Assembly: GCA_029747015.1 (NCBI GenBank)
Contig: JAKOGI010002167.1
Location: 2,501 to 66,500, forward strand
Length of the DNA stretch: 64,000 bases
From: Carnegiea gigantea
Lineage: Eukaryota; Streptophyta; Magnoliopsida; Caryophyllales; Cactaceae
Direction: 5' to 3'
How positions within the stretch are numbered: position 1 is the stretch's first letter; each line of letters begins with the position of its first letter. Of the stretch, positions 1-12,789 are shown one piece after another. The notes under the pieces are model-generated. The model did not search any database. It was not told the origin of the DNA and saw only the letters and a program-made list of their open reading frames with translations. Position numbers and translations under genes: made by a program.

Positions 1-62
1 TCCATATATATATGTATACATATACATATGTATGTGTATGTATATACACATATGCATGTGTG

Positions 63-101
<39 letters not shown>

Positions 102-120
102 GCACGCACGCACGCACACA
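1..120. repeat. Compound microsatellite (TA/TG, CA, GCAC)
   Basis: The first 120 bases are alternating purine-pyrimidine repeats: TA/TG-rich, then a pure TA run, then a CA run, then a CGCA run. No coding content. It is probably intronic or intergenic relative to the capping-protein exon to its right. Confidence 0.9.
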
Positions 121-2345
121 CGCACACCCTACAAGCATGTCGTAATTGCAGAGCATAAAAGAGTAGCAGAAAATTGATGGAACCCTTGAAAATAAGCTGA
201 AAAAAGGAGGACAATTCAATCCTTAGAGTATTTCTATGGCACTCTACCATGTGCTAAGTTGAAAGGTAGAAGTGTACTGAGTACAATTAGTTTTCCAAAT
301 AAACATATTTTGATTTTCAACTGTCCTCTGTATTTTGCTGATCTTAAAGGAACAAGAAGGATGAATGTCATCATGCATTCCAGCCAAAACTCGCTACAAA
401 AATTTACTAGCCTGCAGCTAGGCACAGAAAAGGAGAACCAGCTATTTCCGTAACATCTTCCTGTCAACCTAGTTTGGTGAAAAAGCTATGCTAAAACAAT
501 TACATAGAAACCAGTAAAATGGGATATGGCTAAGAGGGTAGCGAGCTAATAAGCAGTGAAAATAAATATCATTCGGAAACCGGTACAGGATTACATAGAA
601 AGGCTGGAAAGAATCAAAGATAAAGAATGTTTTGTGGCTGGCAGAAGCATATAGGTACACCTCCAAGAAAAAATTGTTTGCTTGTCCTCCGAAAATCAGT
701 CCTCTTTTGTTTGATATGGACTAATCACCTCTCTTTGCACCTTGTGTCTTAAGTTGATAATTCTTGCCGTTCAAAGTTTTTAAACAAAAAGCTCAGGAAA
801 CTCCTTTGTGCAGCATAGCATTGGAGTGATTATTTATTATGAATTGTTGGAAAGAATTCTGGGAGAATTTGCTTTCTTTGCGAGGGCCATAAGTGATTAG
901 GTGTTCTACAGAGCTTTTCGAAAGGTATTAACTGCCTCTGTGGATAATTAGCTTTTTTCCGCTGCTGCAATATGTTAAGAGGAAACCAGATGCATACTGA
1001 GGAGGTTTCTGCTTTTCTTAAAAGAAGTTGAGATCATTGCACTGCTCATGGGAATTATATGTAACATACAGAAAGCTACCCTCTAGTATGATTGGACTAG
1101 AGGAATAATAGAGCATTTGAGAAACAAAACTCAAGTTTTCCAGCTACCACTTACTATTTATCAACACTCAATTTTACCTAGCACAAATGGGTAATGGCAT
1201 GGTGCCCGAAAATCCCATTAGGTTTTCCCCTGATGTTCCAATTTGCCAACACTTCATTTGAGAATTTAGAGCAAGCATCATTTTTTGATTTTTTTTTTTC
1301 CCCTTCGTGTACCTATGACATAGTTTATATTATCTAGCTTGAAAACTGTGCTGTGCATGACTCTTACTAGCTGTCCGTCACTGGAACAGCAGCAAAAGCC
1401 ATCAGCATGAACAATACACACTGTTGCAACTAAAGACAGGTCGTGTAGTGAACCGAATGAAATGTCTTGGTTAATCTCTTTCTTTGTATCAATGAATAGC
1501 AGTAGACTCTCTTTCTAAGGTAAGACTAACAAATGCCCCCGCCCCCCAAAAAAAGGAAGGGGAAAAACTGCGACAATGGCAACAAGCCTTGTATGCATGT
1601 GGTAAAGCAACCTAATAAGCCAGAAGCTAATGCGAGGTAGCACACCTACATCCTTATTGCAATAGTACAAATTCAGTACAAAAACACAATTTTATTTTTT
1701 TTTTTTTTGTAAGAAAGGTAAGCAATACAATCTAGGCAGCCCTTCTCTCAAGGGTTCGGCCTAGATTATCCTCATAGAGGATAAAAAGAAGGTCCCTGTG
1801 TGGAACCACATTCCAAACAACCTTGGAATGTAAGGAATGACTAAACTTTGCCAACCAATCGGCTGCGCAGTTACCCTCTCTAAAAACATGATGAATAGTA
1901 ACCTTATTACATAAGACATACACTCAAACGTAAAAGAATCACAGATAGATGTATATCTCATTTACGCCTTCTGTTTCCTCCTCATTTCCCCAAAATCAAA
2001 CTACAAAGATCCTCCGTCCTCCCTGAACAAAGCAAATAGTGAGTCACCTATTCTTACAACGGGAACCAAACCCTAAATTGCTTGAAAACTAATTCCAGCA
2101 ACATCGGCCCTCAAAAATTTATACGGTCACATCAGGCCAGCCAGTAAGGTAAAATGCAAGCCAAAAAATGCAATTGAAACCCTAACAGGATCAAAAGCAT
2201 ACCAGCGAACAAATGGCAGAAAATCCGCAGCAACCAAGACGTTAAGCTCAAAAAAAGGACAAACGAGGTAGCACTAGATGCAGTTGATCTCGATTAACAA
2301 CAAAATTGCAATGAAATATCGAACAAAAGTGGAGCAAATTCGGAC
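121..2345 (-). other. Presumed first intron of capping protein beta
   Basis: This stretch follows the 5' splice site (GT at 2345-2344, minus strand) of the exon at 2346-2474. The family's next exon should encode the continuation beginning Val-Leu-Cys-Asp. I looked for that continuation and for the conserved tryptophan-containing block after it on the minus strand and did not find either, so the intron appears to run past the left edge. The stretch is AT-rich and holds only short chance ORFs, apart from the LINE remnant at about 1691-1925. The intron identity is inferred from the exon alone. Confidence 0.5.
1691..1925 (-). mobile_element. 5'-truncated LINE (non-LTR) remnant: RNase H tail plus poly(A)
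   Basis: On the minus strand, 1923-1732 reads as the C-terminal part of the plant LINE-type RNase H domain. A HHVFREGN motif is followed by AADWLAK, the usual ending of these polyproteins, and then by a stop. After the stop come about 20 bases of 3' UTR and an 18-base poly(A) tract (a T run at 1691-1708 on the plus strand). A 3' end followed directly by poly(A), with the 5' part missing, is the expected product of target-primed reverse transcription that stopped early. The upstream boundary near 1925-1960 is not sharp and I found no clear target-site duplication. It lies inside the presumed capping-protein intron, in the same orientation as the gene. Confidence 0.75.
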
Positions 2346-2474
2346 CTGAAGAGGTTGATCGACTTGAGCAAGAAGATCAGAGGAGTGTTCCGGCATGAGA
2401 GAGAGAAGAGCAGAGAGAGCGGCGTCTGTGTGCTTGGGATGAATCCTTCGCATCAATCCCATTGCTGCCTCCAT
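2346..2474 (-). CDS. CPB: F-actin-capping protein subunit beta, exon 1 (partial)
   Basis: The minus-strand exon encodes 43 residues starting MEAAMGLMRR, with ALSALLSLMPEHSSDLL in the middle and ending QVDQPLQ. This matches the conserved N-terminus of plant capping protein beta, which with the alpha subunit forms the heterodimer that caps actin-filament barbed ends. I chose the ATG at 2474 because it matches the family N-terminus. The reading frame is open for eight codons upstream but has no other ATG. The exon ends CTTCAG followed by GTCCG, a phase-0 donor, and the family's next codon is Val, which fits. After the donor the frame loses similarity at once. Only about one sixth of the protein is here and later exons were not found in the window. 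It could be an intact gene with a long first intron or an isolated exon fragment. Recognition is from memory of the family. Confidence 0.82.
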
Positions 2475-4150
2475 TTTCTCCAACCTTCGATTGTTCAATG
2501 ATCAACCTGAGGAACACCACCTTCCCTTGTTATTTTTCCGAAATTCCTCGCGCCGTTTAAAATTTTAAAATAAATAAATGTACATATAAAAAGTTAAAAT
2601 ATCTAAATTTTAAGTCACAAGCGAGACAGCCGTAGCACAATTGCAAACGTTTTAAGGGAGCATTTCAGGAATAAGGACCCTTTTTTTTTTTTTTTGGTTG
2701 GGCAATGCAAAATCATTTTACATTATATGCCTTCATACCGTATCTGACTTACTAAATTGAAAGCCATCTGAATTTGACTTTTATTTACTTTTCTAAAAAT
2801 ATAATATAGAGATCCTTTAAACAAAAGCATTGATCAATGTATCATCAATAAAATGTCTGTCTGAATAATATTTTCTATAGAAAAGAGTATATCAGCATTG
2901 AGCTATCTATCGAATCTCAATTCTTGACCAACCTCATTTGGGCAACCAGGGATAGGACCTTTTCAGCTATCGAAGGTCACCAATCAGAGTGAGAGAAAGC
3001 TCATTACACAAAATAATCCTCAAACTAATAGCTCAACTCAACCCTATTAGGGTTTATTTGTTGAGCAAAGCTCAAATGGAATGAAATGACAACTTTTTGG
3101 AAGAAGGTAGTTGGAGATGAGACTTTAATTATGAACTTAAGTGTTTCGTAAGTTAATTGAGAAATGGAATGGAATCAGGTTTCAATTCTTATTGTTTGGT
3201 TGTTAAATTATGGAACGGAATCAAACTTATTTTATGTTAAAATGTTATATGCCATTATAAATTAGCATTTTTTATTATCTATTGACTTTGTACAAAACAA
3301 AGCTATCTGACTTCATTAAAAAAAAAAAAAAACATAGGTGAACATATCAAAAATGAAAATATGAAAAAAAAACCCCAAATTCAGAAAACAGCAATAACTA
3401 AGATCTATAAAACGAATGAATGAAAAAAAAAAAGCAATAGATTTGAAAAATTCAAATTCAAGCAAAAGAAAAGTCAACCACTTACAAAATGCAATTATAA
3501 GTTTAAGCAAAAGAATAAGAAAAAAAAATGGTGAAGAGCTCAGATCATATGAATGTCGTAGCAATCGCTCCATCGATGTTCACATCATTTGGCGACTCGC
3601 CATCAACCACCACAAAAGAAGAGTGAGTAGGCTTCCTGTACTCTACTAGCATATATGACCAACAATGATGAACTATAGTCCATAGTGCACCGGCCACTCT
3701 CTTTAACCCATTTTGTGGTTGCTGATGGTCAGGATGGCCAAAAGAATGACAGGATTGAGGTTCAACGAATTATTTTTCTTTTCTTTTTTAGTCAAAAAGC
3801 CAAATCATAAGGGTCAGGAACTTCAACTTGGGGTTTTTAAGTTCCTATGTTTTTGGGGAGAGGGATCCATTCCCAAAAAATCTACACTAAACACCTGGTT
3901 TAGGAAATGAAACTTGAAAGTTTCAAGTTACATCCCTTTTCTTCTCACCAAATGGCCCCTTAATGAGTTTGTTTATCAGTTAGAACTTCAACCATTAAAT
4001 GAGGTAGGGGAGTATGTGGAAAAAGGAGCTTCTTGATGTACCAACTTTAGACTTGTTCATCTATCAAAAAATGGTTTTGGCCAAAGACTTATCACCAAGT
4101 GGAAGACAAATCACTATACCTTAAATTTTAATAAGCATCGTCACTGTTCT
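2475..4150. other. Intergenic DNA, including capping-protein 5' flank
   Basis: The first 50-100 bases should hold the 5' UTR and promoter of the minus-strand capping-protein gene; no convincing TATA box is visible. The rest is AT-rich, with A/T homopolymers near 2680, 3320, 3365 and 3425, and no ORF with recognisable content. Confidence 0.6.
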
Positions 4151-4430
4151 TATAAATAGGTAGGGGTATTCTCATCTATTTGCTATCTTTTTGGGTTACT
4201 GTTTTCCCGTCCCATCTACTTTTTGTCGTTTGTTTCTTACTTCCTTCTCCCACCTCTCTACCTCTAGCTATTCATTCTGTTCAAGCATAGAAATTATTTT
4301 CTCTATCTCTCCCCCCTCTTTGTGTGTGTTTCGGGGGGAGGGGGAGGCAACGATGACTTCCTTCCCTGACTTCCGCCCAAAGTGCAGCAATCGAACCTTA
4401 CCATGTTTAACCTTATTTTCAAATTCACAG
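4151..4430 (+). promoter_or_regulatory. Candidate promoter and short first exon of an unidentified transcript
   Basis: A good TATA-box match (TATAAATA, 4151-4158) is followed by a CT-rich leader, an ATG at 4353 and 26 open codons. These end at CACAG followed by GTTAGC, a plausible phase-0 5' splice site at 4430/4431. The next 1.5 kb is strongly T-rich on the plus strand, as plant introns are. I recognise no protein and found no second exon, so this may be a non-coding leader or chance. Confidence 0.25.
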
Positions 4431-6040
4431 GTTAGCACCTTCACCTTGCATACCAATTCTTAGGTATCTTTTTCCTCCTAAGTTATGCACTTTGTAGCCA
4501 TTTGGTTATCTATATTTTCCTCCTTTTTTTTTTTGTTGTGCTTTTCTTCTTATTGGTTTCTCCAGTTCTGATTTTTTGGTTTCCTTTGTTACGATTTCAT
4601 GACAGTTTTCCCTGGGTTGTTTAGTTCTCTCCATATATCGATTGTTTGCTCAAGTTTTGTTTTTCTTTAATGGGGTTTTAATTAGATATCAATTATTGAA
4701 AATTCAATAAATCTCTCTATCATACTTACCCCCTCTCCCCTTTTTGCTCTCCTAGTTTCAATCTAATATCTTTTTTTGGGTAGCTCCTTTAACTTGTTAG
4801 GTAGGTTCATTCTATTTTGTTATCTTTTTATTGATGATTTTTTAATCTTTATGTTTTCCAATTTGATATAGATTATTGGAGATTCAATGCATCGTATCAG
4901 TTGCTCGCCATTTTCTTTCTAACTACCCTATTTACCCTCGCATTTTTCGCCTCTCTTTGATTTTCTTTCTTTACATGGAGTTGTTGTACTTCCTCTTTAA
5001 ATAAGGGATTTTAAATCAATATTTCTTCATTTATACCTACTTCCAGGGGTATGATAGTGGAGGAAAGACCTTTTCTTTTCTGCCCGCCCCTCACTAACTG
5101 TCTATTGATGATTGATTTTGTATTCTTATCAACTACCAACCCGAAACTTACTTTTTTACACAAAATTTTTTCTCTCTGTTTTAAGGGATTGTCTTCTAAA
5201 GGATAGGTTTTCTGCTCAGAAAGCTCATAACTTACCATTTCCGTGGATACTTCCTTTGTTAGGGTATGCACTCCTTCCTAACTCATTTCTAGACTTGGGT
5301 TAATTATCTTCATTGTCTTGTTGTAGAGTAAGTTTGTGATTGTTAGATGCTTGATTGTATTAGTCTAAAATCTTCTCATTCCTTTAATAATTGCTTTGTT
5401 GGTTTTATATGAGGTTTGTTTCTGTCTTCATTTGCTTCTTTCTAATATTTGTTGTGTAAATAGAGTGATCAATTTGGACTTTATTAACCTCTCACTTTAT
5501 TTGTATATTTATTGTATAGTAAGCTGTTTAAAGTATTGCCCTTTGCTTACTTCAGTTCGGACCTATCCAAGTGATTTTCCTAGAGAGCTTAAACTCTAAC
5601 ATTAGCTTGTGAATAGAAAGAAAAGATATCTAAGGGTTCACTTTGCATCTATATTCTAATGTATGACATATATGTTAAGCATTCCTTTGGCTTAAATTAT
5701 GTGGTATTCTTCAAATAAAAGTTGCTAATAATAAGTTTTTAATGAATCTTTTCCATACTTTATGTTTTAACCTCACTGTTTCCTTTTGGTAAATTGTTAC
5801 AATGATGAAAGATTATCACCTAACTGATCATGATCTGCATGAAAATAGTCACGGTTTAATATCTTATTTTAACTTGTGCATAAATTCAATTTCATTTTTA
5901 GTTGTCCCCCCCCCCCTTTTGTTTTCAATTGTCATTACTTACAAGTATCTTTTGTTTAATTACCAGTGTCATCAGATGGCACCTTCGATTTTTTTTTTTT
6001 TTTGAAAAATTGGATGAAAACAAATCATTGTTATGATTTT
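4431..6040. other. T-rich unannotated DNA
   Basis: T-rich on the plus strand, with homopolymers (C run near 5906, T run near 5989). No recognisable coding sequence, RNA gene or element end. It could be intron of a transcript starting near 4151, or intergenic. Confidence 0.4.
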
Positions 6041-7529
6041 TGATAACGATAAAGTTTTAAGCCACAAGCATACAGTTTTCATTGTAGCACTTGAGGCTCG
6101 AACCTCAAGGATGGTTGTGAAATCTGATTATTATTCAACTAATCTAGATTATTTTCTAAGTACTATATTTCTGAAGTAAAGAAACATATATGGGACTGAA
6201 ATCAAGTGCCAATTGACTTGGTTCTTTTTTGAGGAGATCATCCATTTCTGGTTTTGCAACTGAATAGCAGAACAACATAACGTCCAGATGTTTGTGCCAG
6301 ATCGAAATTTCTAAAGTTTAACAAACCACTACCAACATATTGAATCAACTCAGAACATGATTAAAGATGAATTAAAAGCACAAATAGAGTCTACAATGAA
6401 GAATTCAAGGGCGAAAAAAAACCTAAAACGGAAGTGGAAGACTGAGCATGAGTCTTGAATCTCAACTCATAGCCTGTTGTCAAGTATGAATTCGCACCAA
6501 CTTGAGCACAAATTAAACCTAGAAACCAGAATCTTTGTTTGATCCAAATTGGATTAAAGTGCATTACATAATTTTTATGGGATGGAGAAAGTAAATATGG
6601 AGAGTTAAATATAAACAAACGACGCGTAGAAAAAAAACCCCCTAGACTACTTTCCAGTCACCTCCTCCTATCCTTGAATTTGTAATTCCCACCATCCACT
6701 CTTCATTGCTCTCAATAACCCCCATTAATTCCAATCTTCAACTCTCCAATTGATAAGGAGTGATGATTATGGTGAGAGAAATGGATGTGATGATAATGGT
6801 AATGAATTAGTCCATTTATGATAGTGAATGAAAGATGCGAGAGAAAGAGAAAAAAGACTAAATGGGTAGTGAAGTGAGGAAGCAGAAGTGAAGGGTCATA
6901 GGAGAAGAGCAGTAGAGTAAGGGGGAAGGGGAAATGGGTTTCGGGTTTACTGGGTAGGAACATGAGAAAGAAAATAAGATGAAAGGGGAAGAAGGTTGTG
7001 ATCATGTGCCATGCACATGGGTATTTAAGTGAAGCAAGAGAGATTGCATGAAGCGCTGGATTTGAGCGGCAAATGGGCCGCGGGATTAGGCCTAAGTGGA
7101 AAAGGAAAGGCATAGAGAGCTGGGGGGGGAAGAAGGAGACATTGGACCACTAACTGGAAAGAAGAAGAGGCCTGTGACTGGGAAACATGGGGACAAAATG
7201 GGCTCCGGTCTGGAAAGGAAGGAATGAAAGGAGCTGGGAGCTGCGTGAGGCAATGTGGGGTCGTGCAGACTGAGCTGAGCTTTAGACCTGTTCTTGCAAC
7301 TGGCTTTAGCATTTTTATGTTCTTCTTCTTTTTTTCTTTTTTTTTTGGGTCCAACACTTCTTCTTTCATCTCCTCTTGTATGAATTTTGAACTTCTTATT
7401 TATTTATAGTCAAATATTCATAATTCCTACAAATAAACAAAGGTATATTAAAATTCTAATTTAACCATTTATTTTGAGCAAATATTAGACAATAAAAGGG
7501 TATAAAATATCATAATTTCAAGTTGAACG
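6041..7529 (-). repeat. 3' LTR of outer gypsy element (approximate ends)
   Basis: The 1.49-kb segment is bounded on the right by a polypurine-tract-like GGTGTGAGG (minus strand, ending near 7532) preceded by a GAGCAAAATTTA stretch. The same arrangement precedes the LTRs of the nested element and of the array at 50-64 kb. The left end, TGATAACGATAAAG, aligns with the left end of the nested LTR through a shared GCCACAAG and ACTTGAGG. The expected CA at 7528-7529 is mutated to CG. Ends are inferred by alignment by eye. Confidence 0.6.
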
Positions 7530-9392
7530 ATACCTCACACCTAAATTTTGCTCATCTTCGAGTGAAATGAACCTACAAATCCTAGAAAAGAAAAATAAAA
7601 TCCTGCGCTTTTGTAGGAATCACGATTGCACTTAGCATGTGCAGCAAGCCCTTTAAACTCCTAGATTACTCCTAGTGGACGAGTAAGGCCACGTGAGGGT
7701 TTTCAGACGATATACCCACAAAATCTATAAAAGAAAACAGAAAATAGAAAATTAAAAAGCTTTTTGTTTTTTTTAAAGTTTATATACAACATTCGGGAAA
7801 AATATGCGCACATTTTAATCAACCACATTACTCTAGTAACTGAAGCAATAGATCACATATTAACACAATATGCACATAAAGAAATTCTCAGTCTCTACTG
7901 ATGACATCTATATACAATCTTTCACCCCATTTAAGAATTACGTACAAGCTCGATCGGTAGAACCTCACTTTAGAGATATATGGAACACTGTCACTCTTGT
8001 GTTTAAGATTTAACAAGGTTGACTCAATTCATCTTCTAATCACACAAACAACCATAGGCTTTCTAGAATTCTCAATTCTCAATTCTCCACTACTAAAATG
8101 CAAAATGTAAAACAATAATCAAGATGACTTTACAATGGGTTGTAATGGGGGTAACGATTAAGGTTAGGAGAGGAACAAACGACTTAAGAAATAAGGAGCT
8201 AAAAGCCAAGTAACTAAGGAGCAACCAACACTTCTAGAACTATAATGATCACCCATTCTTCCAACACAAAATAAGGCACACCCCACAACAAAGGACCATT
8301 GAAAATGAGTATATACAATGACAACATTCACATCAAACACTTTTATTCACAATACTTTTTGAAATTTTAAAGATTTTTTCCAACATTTTTTTCTTTCAAA
8401 TTTCTCTCTTTTTTTCATTTTTTGTTTTTCTTGCCCCCCCTTTTCATTAAGAAAATGAATGAATGGCATGTAATAACAAATCTCATTCTTCAAATGGCCA
8501 CAATAAATCAACACCCATGTTGCTAAAAGTCAACCACCTATTACATAAACACCTAAGAGCTACCCACCAAATATTGAAGCATTGCTTCACTAATCTTGGC
8601 TTAGGTATAGAAAATGTGTTTAAGCCTAGGGCTAAAATGAAGGTTCACAACAAATGAAAACAGTGAAGGTTCAAAGTACTAGCAGAAGGGTAAAACATTA
8701 ATTCAAGGTGGCAACATGGCTAATGTGGCTTATAAAACAAAAATGCCTGTATCATATTATCATAATGCACATGTTAAATGTGATTTCGAAGAAAATCAAA
8801 GCAAGTTCTAGAGATGTAATCATGCAAGAGACACACATGGAAGAAACATATGAGACTAAAAAAGATGAATTAGTTTTTGAAGCTCAAAATCTCACTGGTT
8901 AATCTACCAAAGTCTAGCTTGTTTTATAAATAATGTTGGGGGTAGGACTATACACAAATATCACACTTTGGACTAAGTTCTATCATGCATACCATATCTA
9001 TATACAGCCTAATACCAAGGGCACAAGAGAACGTGGTCAATCAGAATGACACATATATTCCTTAAAACAAAACAATTTTTTTTATAAAATTTTTCCCTTT
9101 TTTCTCAATTTGTTTCAAATTTTTTCGTGAGTAGTATCTCCACCCCCACATCTAAATCAGACAATGACCTCATTGGAAGTGGAAAAAGACATAAAACACA
9201 AAATAAAAACTACAAAGAAAGACAAATTTACAAAAAGAAAAACAAGACTCAAAAAGAACAAGGACAAAACTCTAAAATTCAAATGTACAAACATATGCAC
9301 ATAAGATAAATAAAAAGGAAAAGCATCCAAATATACAAAAAGAAAATAAAAGAAAAGGAGAAAGAAAGGAAAGAATTCTCAATCAAACCGGG
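7530..9392 (-). other. Non-coding 3' internal region of outer gypsy element
   Basis: No ORF of substance. The part at about 7560-7720, read on the minus strand, matches the region just before the LTRs in the array at 53.67-53.85 kb. It shares a GTGGGTATATC start, a CCTCACG block, TCCACT, GTTTAAAGGGCTTG and CGTGATTCCTAC. This ties the outer element and the array to one lineage. Long A/T-skewed tracts fill 8340-9360. Confidence 0.65.
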
Positions 9393-9413
9393 TCGGGTGC
9401 TGAGTACACTCGA
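9393..9413 (-). promoter_or_regulatory. Hairpin directly after pol stop codon (outer element)
   Basis: Minus-strand arms TCGAGTGT and GCACCCGA with loop ACTCA form a stem with one A-C mismatch and one G-T pair. The hairpin begins one base after a TAG (9417-9415). The same position holds a perfect 8-bp hairpin in the nested element and in each array unit. Confidence 0.55.
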
Positions 9414-9414
9414 G

Positions 9415-11279
9415 CTATCTCAGTAGCACATCACTCATCAGAACTCTGCTCACGGAGTATCAGACACTCCACATCCTTTGTGCTCGGCAACTCCAGAAAC
9501 TATTTCAACCTATGACCATTCACCTTACACGTGGCACCACTTTTAGGATCCTGTATTTTGACTGCACCATAGAGAAAAATACTTGAAACAATATAGGGAC
9601 CCGTCCATCGGGACCTCAATTTCCCTGGAAATAAATGACGCTTAGAGTCATACAAGAGCACTTTCATTCCTTGGACAAACTCTTCCTAATAATTTGTTTA
9701 TCATGAAATAATGTAGCCCTCTCTTTATAAGATCGAACACTCTCATAAGCCAAACTCGCATCTCTTCTAAGTCTCTTAATTGCAGTCTCCTTTCCTCACA
9801 TGCTTCAATCAAGTCAAAGTTAAGCATCATAATAGACCACCAAGCTTTATCTCAACAGGGAGATGATAAAGGTTACCATAAACAGCCCTATACGGTGACA
9901 TACCTAAGAGAGTTTTGAAAGCTGTCCTATAAGCCCAAAGAGCATTTACAAGCTTGTCGGTCCAATCTTTTTCGTCTCTGATTACAGTCTTTTCTAGAAT
10001 CTGCTTAATTTGCCCATTGGACACTTCAACTTGGCTACTAGTTTGGAGATGATAGGGGGTAGTAAGTCTATGGACTATGGAGTTCCTCCTCAATAAGGTA
10101 TCAAAAGACCTTGATCACTAATGATAGCTCAGAGCATGCCAAATCTAGGAAATATGTTCTCCCTAAGGAATTTCACAACCACCTTAGCATAATTTGTCGT
10201 ATTAGGCATGACCTCTACCCAGTTAGAAACATAGTCCATAACTAACAAAATGTACTCATCCTCAAAAGAAAATGGAAATGGTCTCATGAAATCTATACCC
10301 CAAATATTAAAAATCTCCACCACAATGATGGGATTAAATGGCATCATATCTCTTCTACTTATCCTATCCAACCATTGGTACATAGGGCTACTCTTACAGT
10401 ACTCAAAAGCATCCCCAAACAAAGTGAGCCAATAAAAACCACATTGAGAAACTTTGGTTGCTATCTTTCTCCCATTGAAATGCCCCCCACGTGCTCGGTC
10501 ATGACAGAATGAAAGGGCACTCCTAACGTCATGATTAGAACCTCGTAAAAACTTGGTCTGAATAATACTTAAACAAGTAAGGGTTATCCCAAACAAAGAA
10601 TTTCACAAGGTGGAAGAACTTATCTCTATCGTCTTAGTACAATCCGTAGGGATCCTACCAGACACTAAGTAGTTCACAATGTCAACATACCAAGGGTCAG
10701 GGTGGATTGCATACAATTTCTCATCAGGGAAGCATTCAGAAATACTGGACTCATCCTCTCTACCATAGAGAATCATAGACAAATGGTCAGTAACAAGGTT
10801 CTCAGAACATTTCTTATCCCTAATTTCACAATTAAATTCTTGTAGAAGTAAGATCCATCTTATAAGTCTAGGCTTTAGCATTCTTCTTGGAAAGAAGGTG
10901 CATAAGGGTAGAGTGATTAGTATAAACAATCATATGAGACCCAATCAAGCAAGGTCAAAAAATCAAAGATCACAACCAATAATTCTTTCTCAGTGACAGT
11001 CTAATTCAGTTGGGCATCATTCAAAGTGTGACTAGCATAATAGATAACATAGGGCTTCTTATCAACACGTTGTCTTAAAACAATCTCAACAGCATAGTCA
11101 GAAGTGTCATACATTAATTCAAATGGCTCTCCCCAAATGACATAATAGAGAATGGGAGCTGAAGTTAAGGCTTCCTTAAACTTTGTAAATGCCTCAAGAC
11201 GCTCCTCAGAGAAATGGAATAGCACATCCTTAGCTAAAAAGTTGGTCAAAAGCTTGGTTATCTGTTCAATAATTTTGAG
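9415..11279 (-). pseudogene. Gypsy pol 3' part: RT end, RNase H, integrase
   Basis: Read on the minus strand from 11279. First comes the RT C-terminus and RNase H N-terminus (LTNFLAKDV, then PFELMYDTSDYAV with its catalytic Asp). Next, with frame changes, are RNase H remains (10929-10603), then the integrase zinc region and core (10596-10129; WGIDFM holds the first Asp) and the second Asp in an SDQG motif near 10110. The third conserved motif, QVEVSNGQIKQILEKT, lies in 10093-9827, followed by the C-terminal part to the TAG at 9415. The zinc finger looks damaged: the second Cys of the C-x2-C pair is lost. The frame is broken at several places. In the family this polyprotein copies the element RNA and inserts the DNA; this copy cannot. 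Confidence 0.8.
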
Positions 11280-12789
11280 TGTAAAATAAATGCCACAAGT
11301 ATACGACTATCGTAGTAGTACTTGAGGGTTGTCTCCTTAGGGACGAGATGAAATTAGGGTCACAAGGTAAAGTTAAACTAGCATAGTAGACTAGACTAAC
11401 AAGAGTCAAACAAATAATGACTAGAATGATTAACTAAAGTCCCAATTAATTTATTGCTTGATCATAATATCTACGTTATCAACTTAACTAAAACTCACTA
11501 AAACAAACTAATAGACAATAACATCTAGTAAGCTTGCCTTACATAAATGAACTCATTACCAAGTCCCAAAATGAAAGCAAAACTGAAATTAACTCAATAA
11601 ATAGAAACACAGGTACAATTACAGGGAGAGGAATTCAGCACAGAGCAGGGGCACAACCAACTCAATCTAACATCAATCAGTGTTCTAAGCTCATTCTCCC
11701 AAATCTGAAAACACAGCATCAGAGTAATTGAGCAACAAGTAGCAGACAATAAAAACCCAAATCAGCTCTACCTAAATAAATAAAAATTGAAGCAACAGGG
11801 GAGGGAGAGATTCACTATGCCAGAACAACCACAATCCAACAACCCAATAATCACACCCCAGCAACCCAGCAAACACAACCCAGCAAATAGAATCGAAGAG
11901 CGTAAGTAGTGTAAAAAATAGGGCCTTGAATTAGGATCTCAGCGACCTCAAATCAAGCCCAACTCTTGAAATCTCACCAAACCATTTCGAATATAACTCA
12001 AAGTTGCCAAAATCTCACTAATTACATAATATTTGAAGGTTCAAAACCGAGTCTAAAGTTCGCAAATTAAACTGGGCTTGAAAACTTAGAATTCAACAAC
12101 AAATTAAAGCCCTAAGTTACTGAGATTGAAATTGGAACTAACTAAACCTGGAACCCTAAAAGAAAACCTAAAAATGTAACTAAACCTAGAATACCTCCAT
12201 TTAATCGCTGTTGCCTCCATTTATACTCGAGCCCTTCATCTTGGTTGTTGATTTGCGCCAGATGTGGACGGCAGAGATGAGGGATGGCAATGGTGGTGTG
12301 GGATTCGGTATAGTGGGTACACACTAGAAGGTGGAAAGGATGATGGTTATGGGTGTTACGCTAGTGTCGATGGTGGTGTTTAGATGGTGCTAGCTTGAGA
12401 GATAGAGATGAGAAGATGAGACCGAGAGTTAGGGGAAGGGGGAATGTCAGGCTCTGTGGTTCCTGAAGACCGAGAGAGAGGAGAGAGAAAGTGAGGAGAC
12501 AAGTGAAGGGGGGTAGCACGTGTTTGGGGGGGCGACTGGAGTTTTTAGGATTTTATTTTTCCCTTTTTTCTTTCTTTTGAGTTAATGGATAAAGGGGTTG
12601 GGCTTGAATCAGTTTGGCCCAATACTTCATTTTCGTCATCTCTTCATCTTTTTTTTTCTCGCATTTTTTCCGAATTATTCAATACCTATAAACAAAATCA
12701 AATCAAATAAAAATTTAAAAATAACAATAATTTCGAGCGTAAATTAAGCATAAGGATATTGTATAAATAGCACATATTTGGTGCAAACA
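11280..12789 (-). repeat. 3' LTR of nested gypsy element
   Basis: Starts TGTAAAATAAATGCC at 11280 and ends GGTGCAAACA at 12789. It is followed by AATACCTCAACAC, which read in reverse is a purine-rich GTGTTGAGG tract before the LTR. Most of it (from about 11310 to 12735) is repeated at 17429-18866 with scattered substitutions and indels, including the long run from TCCTTAGGGA to CAAACAAATA. Confidence 0.72.

Noticed and set aside
6712..7369. Minus-strand ORFs of 133 and 114 codons in the outer gypsy LTR
   Set aside because: Low-complexity His/Phe/Pro frames inside an LTR. Equivalent positions in the nested LTRs are not open.
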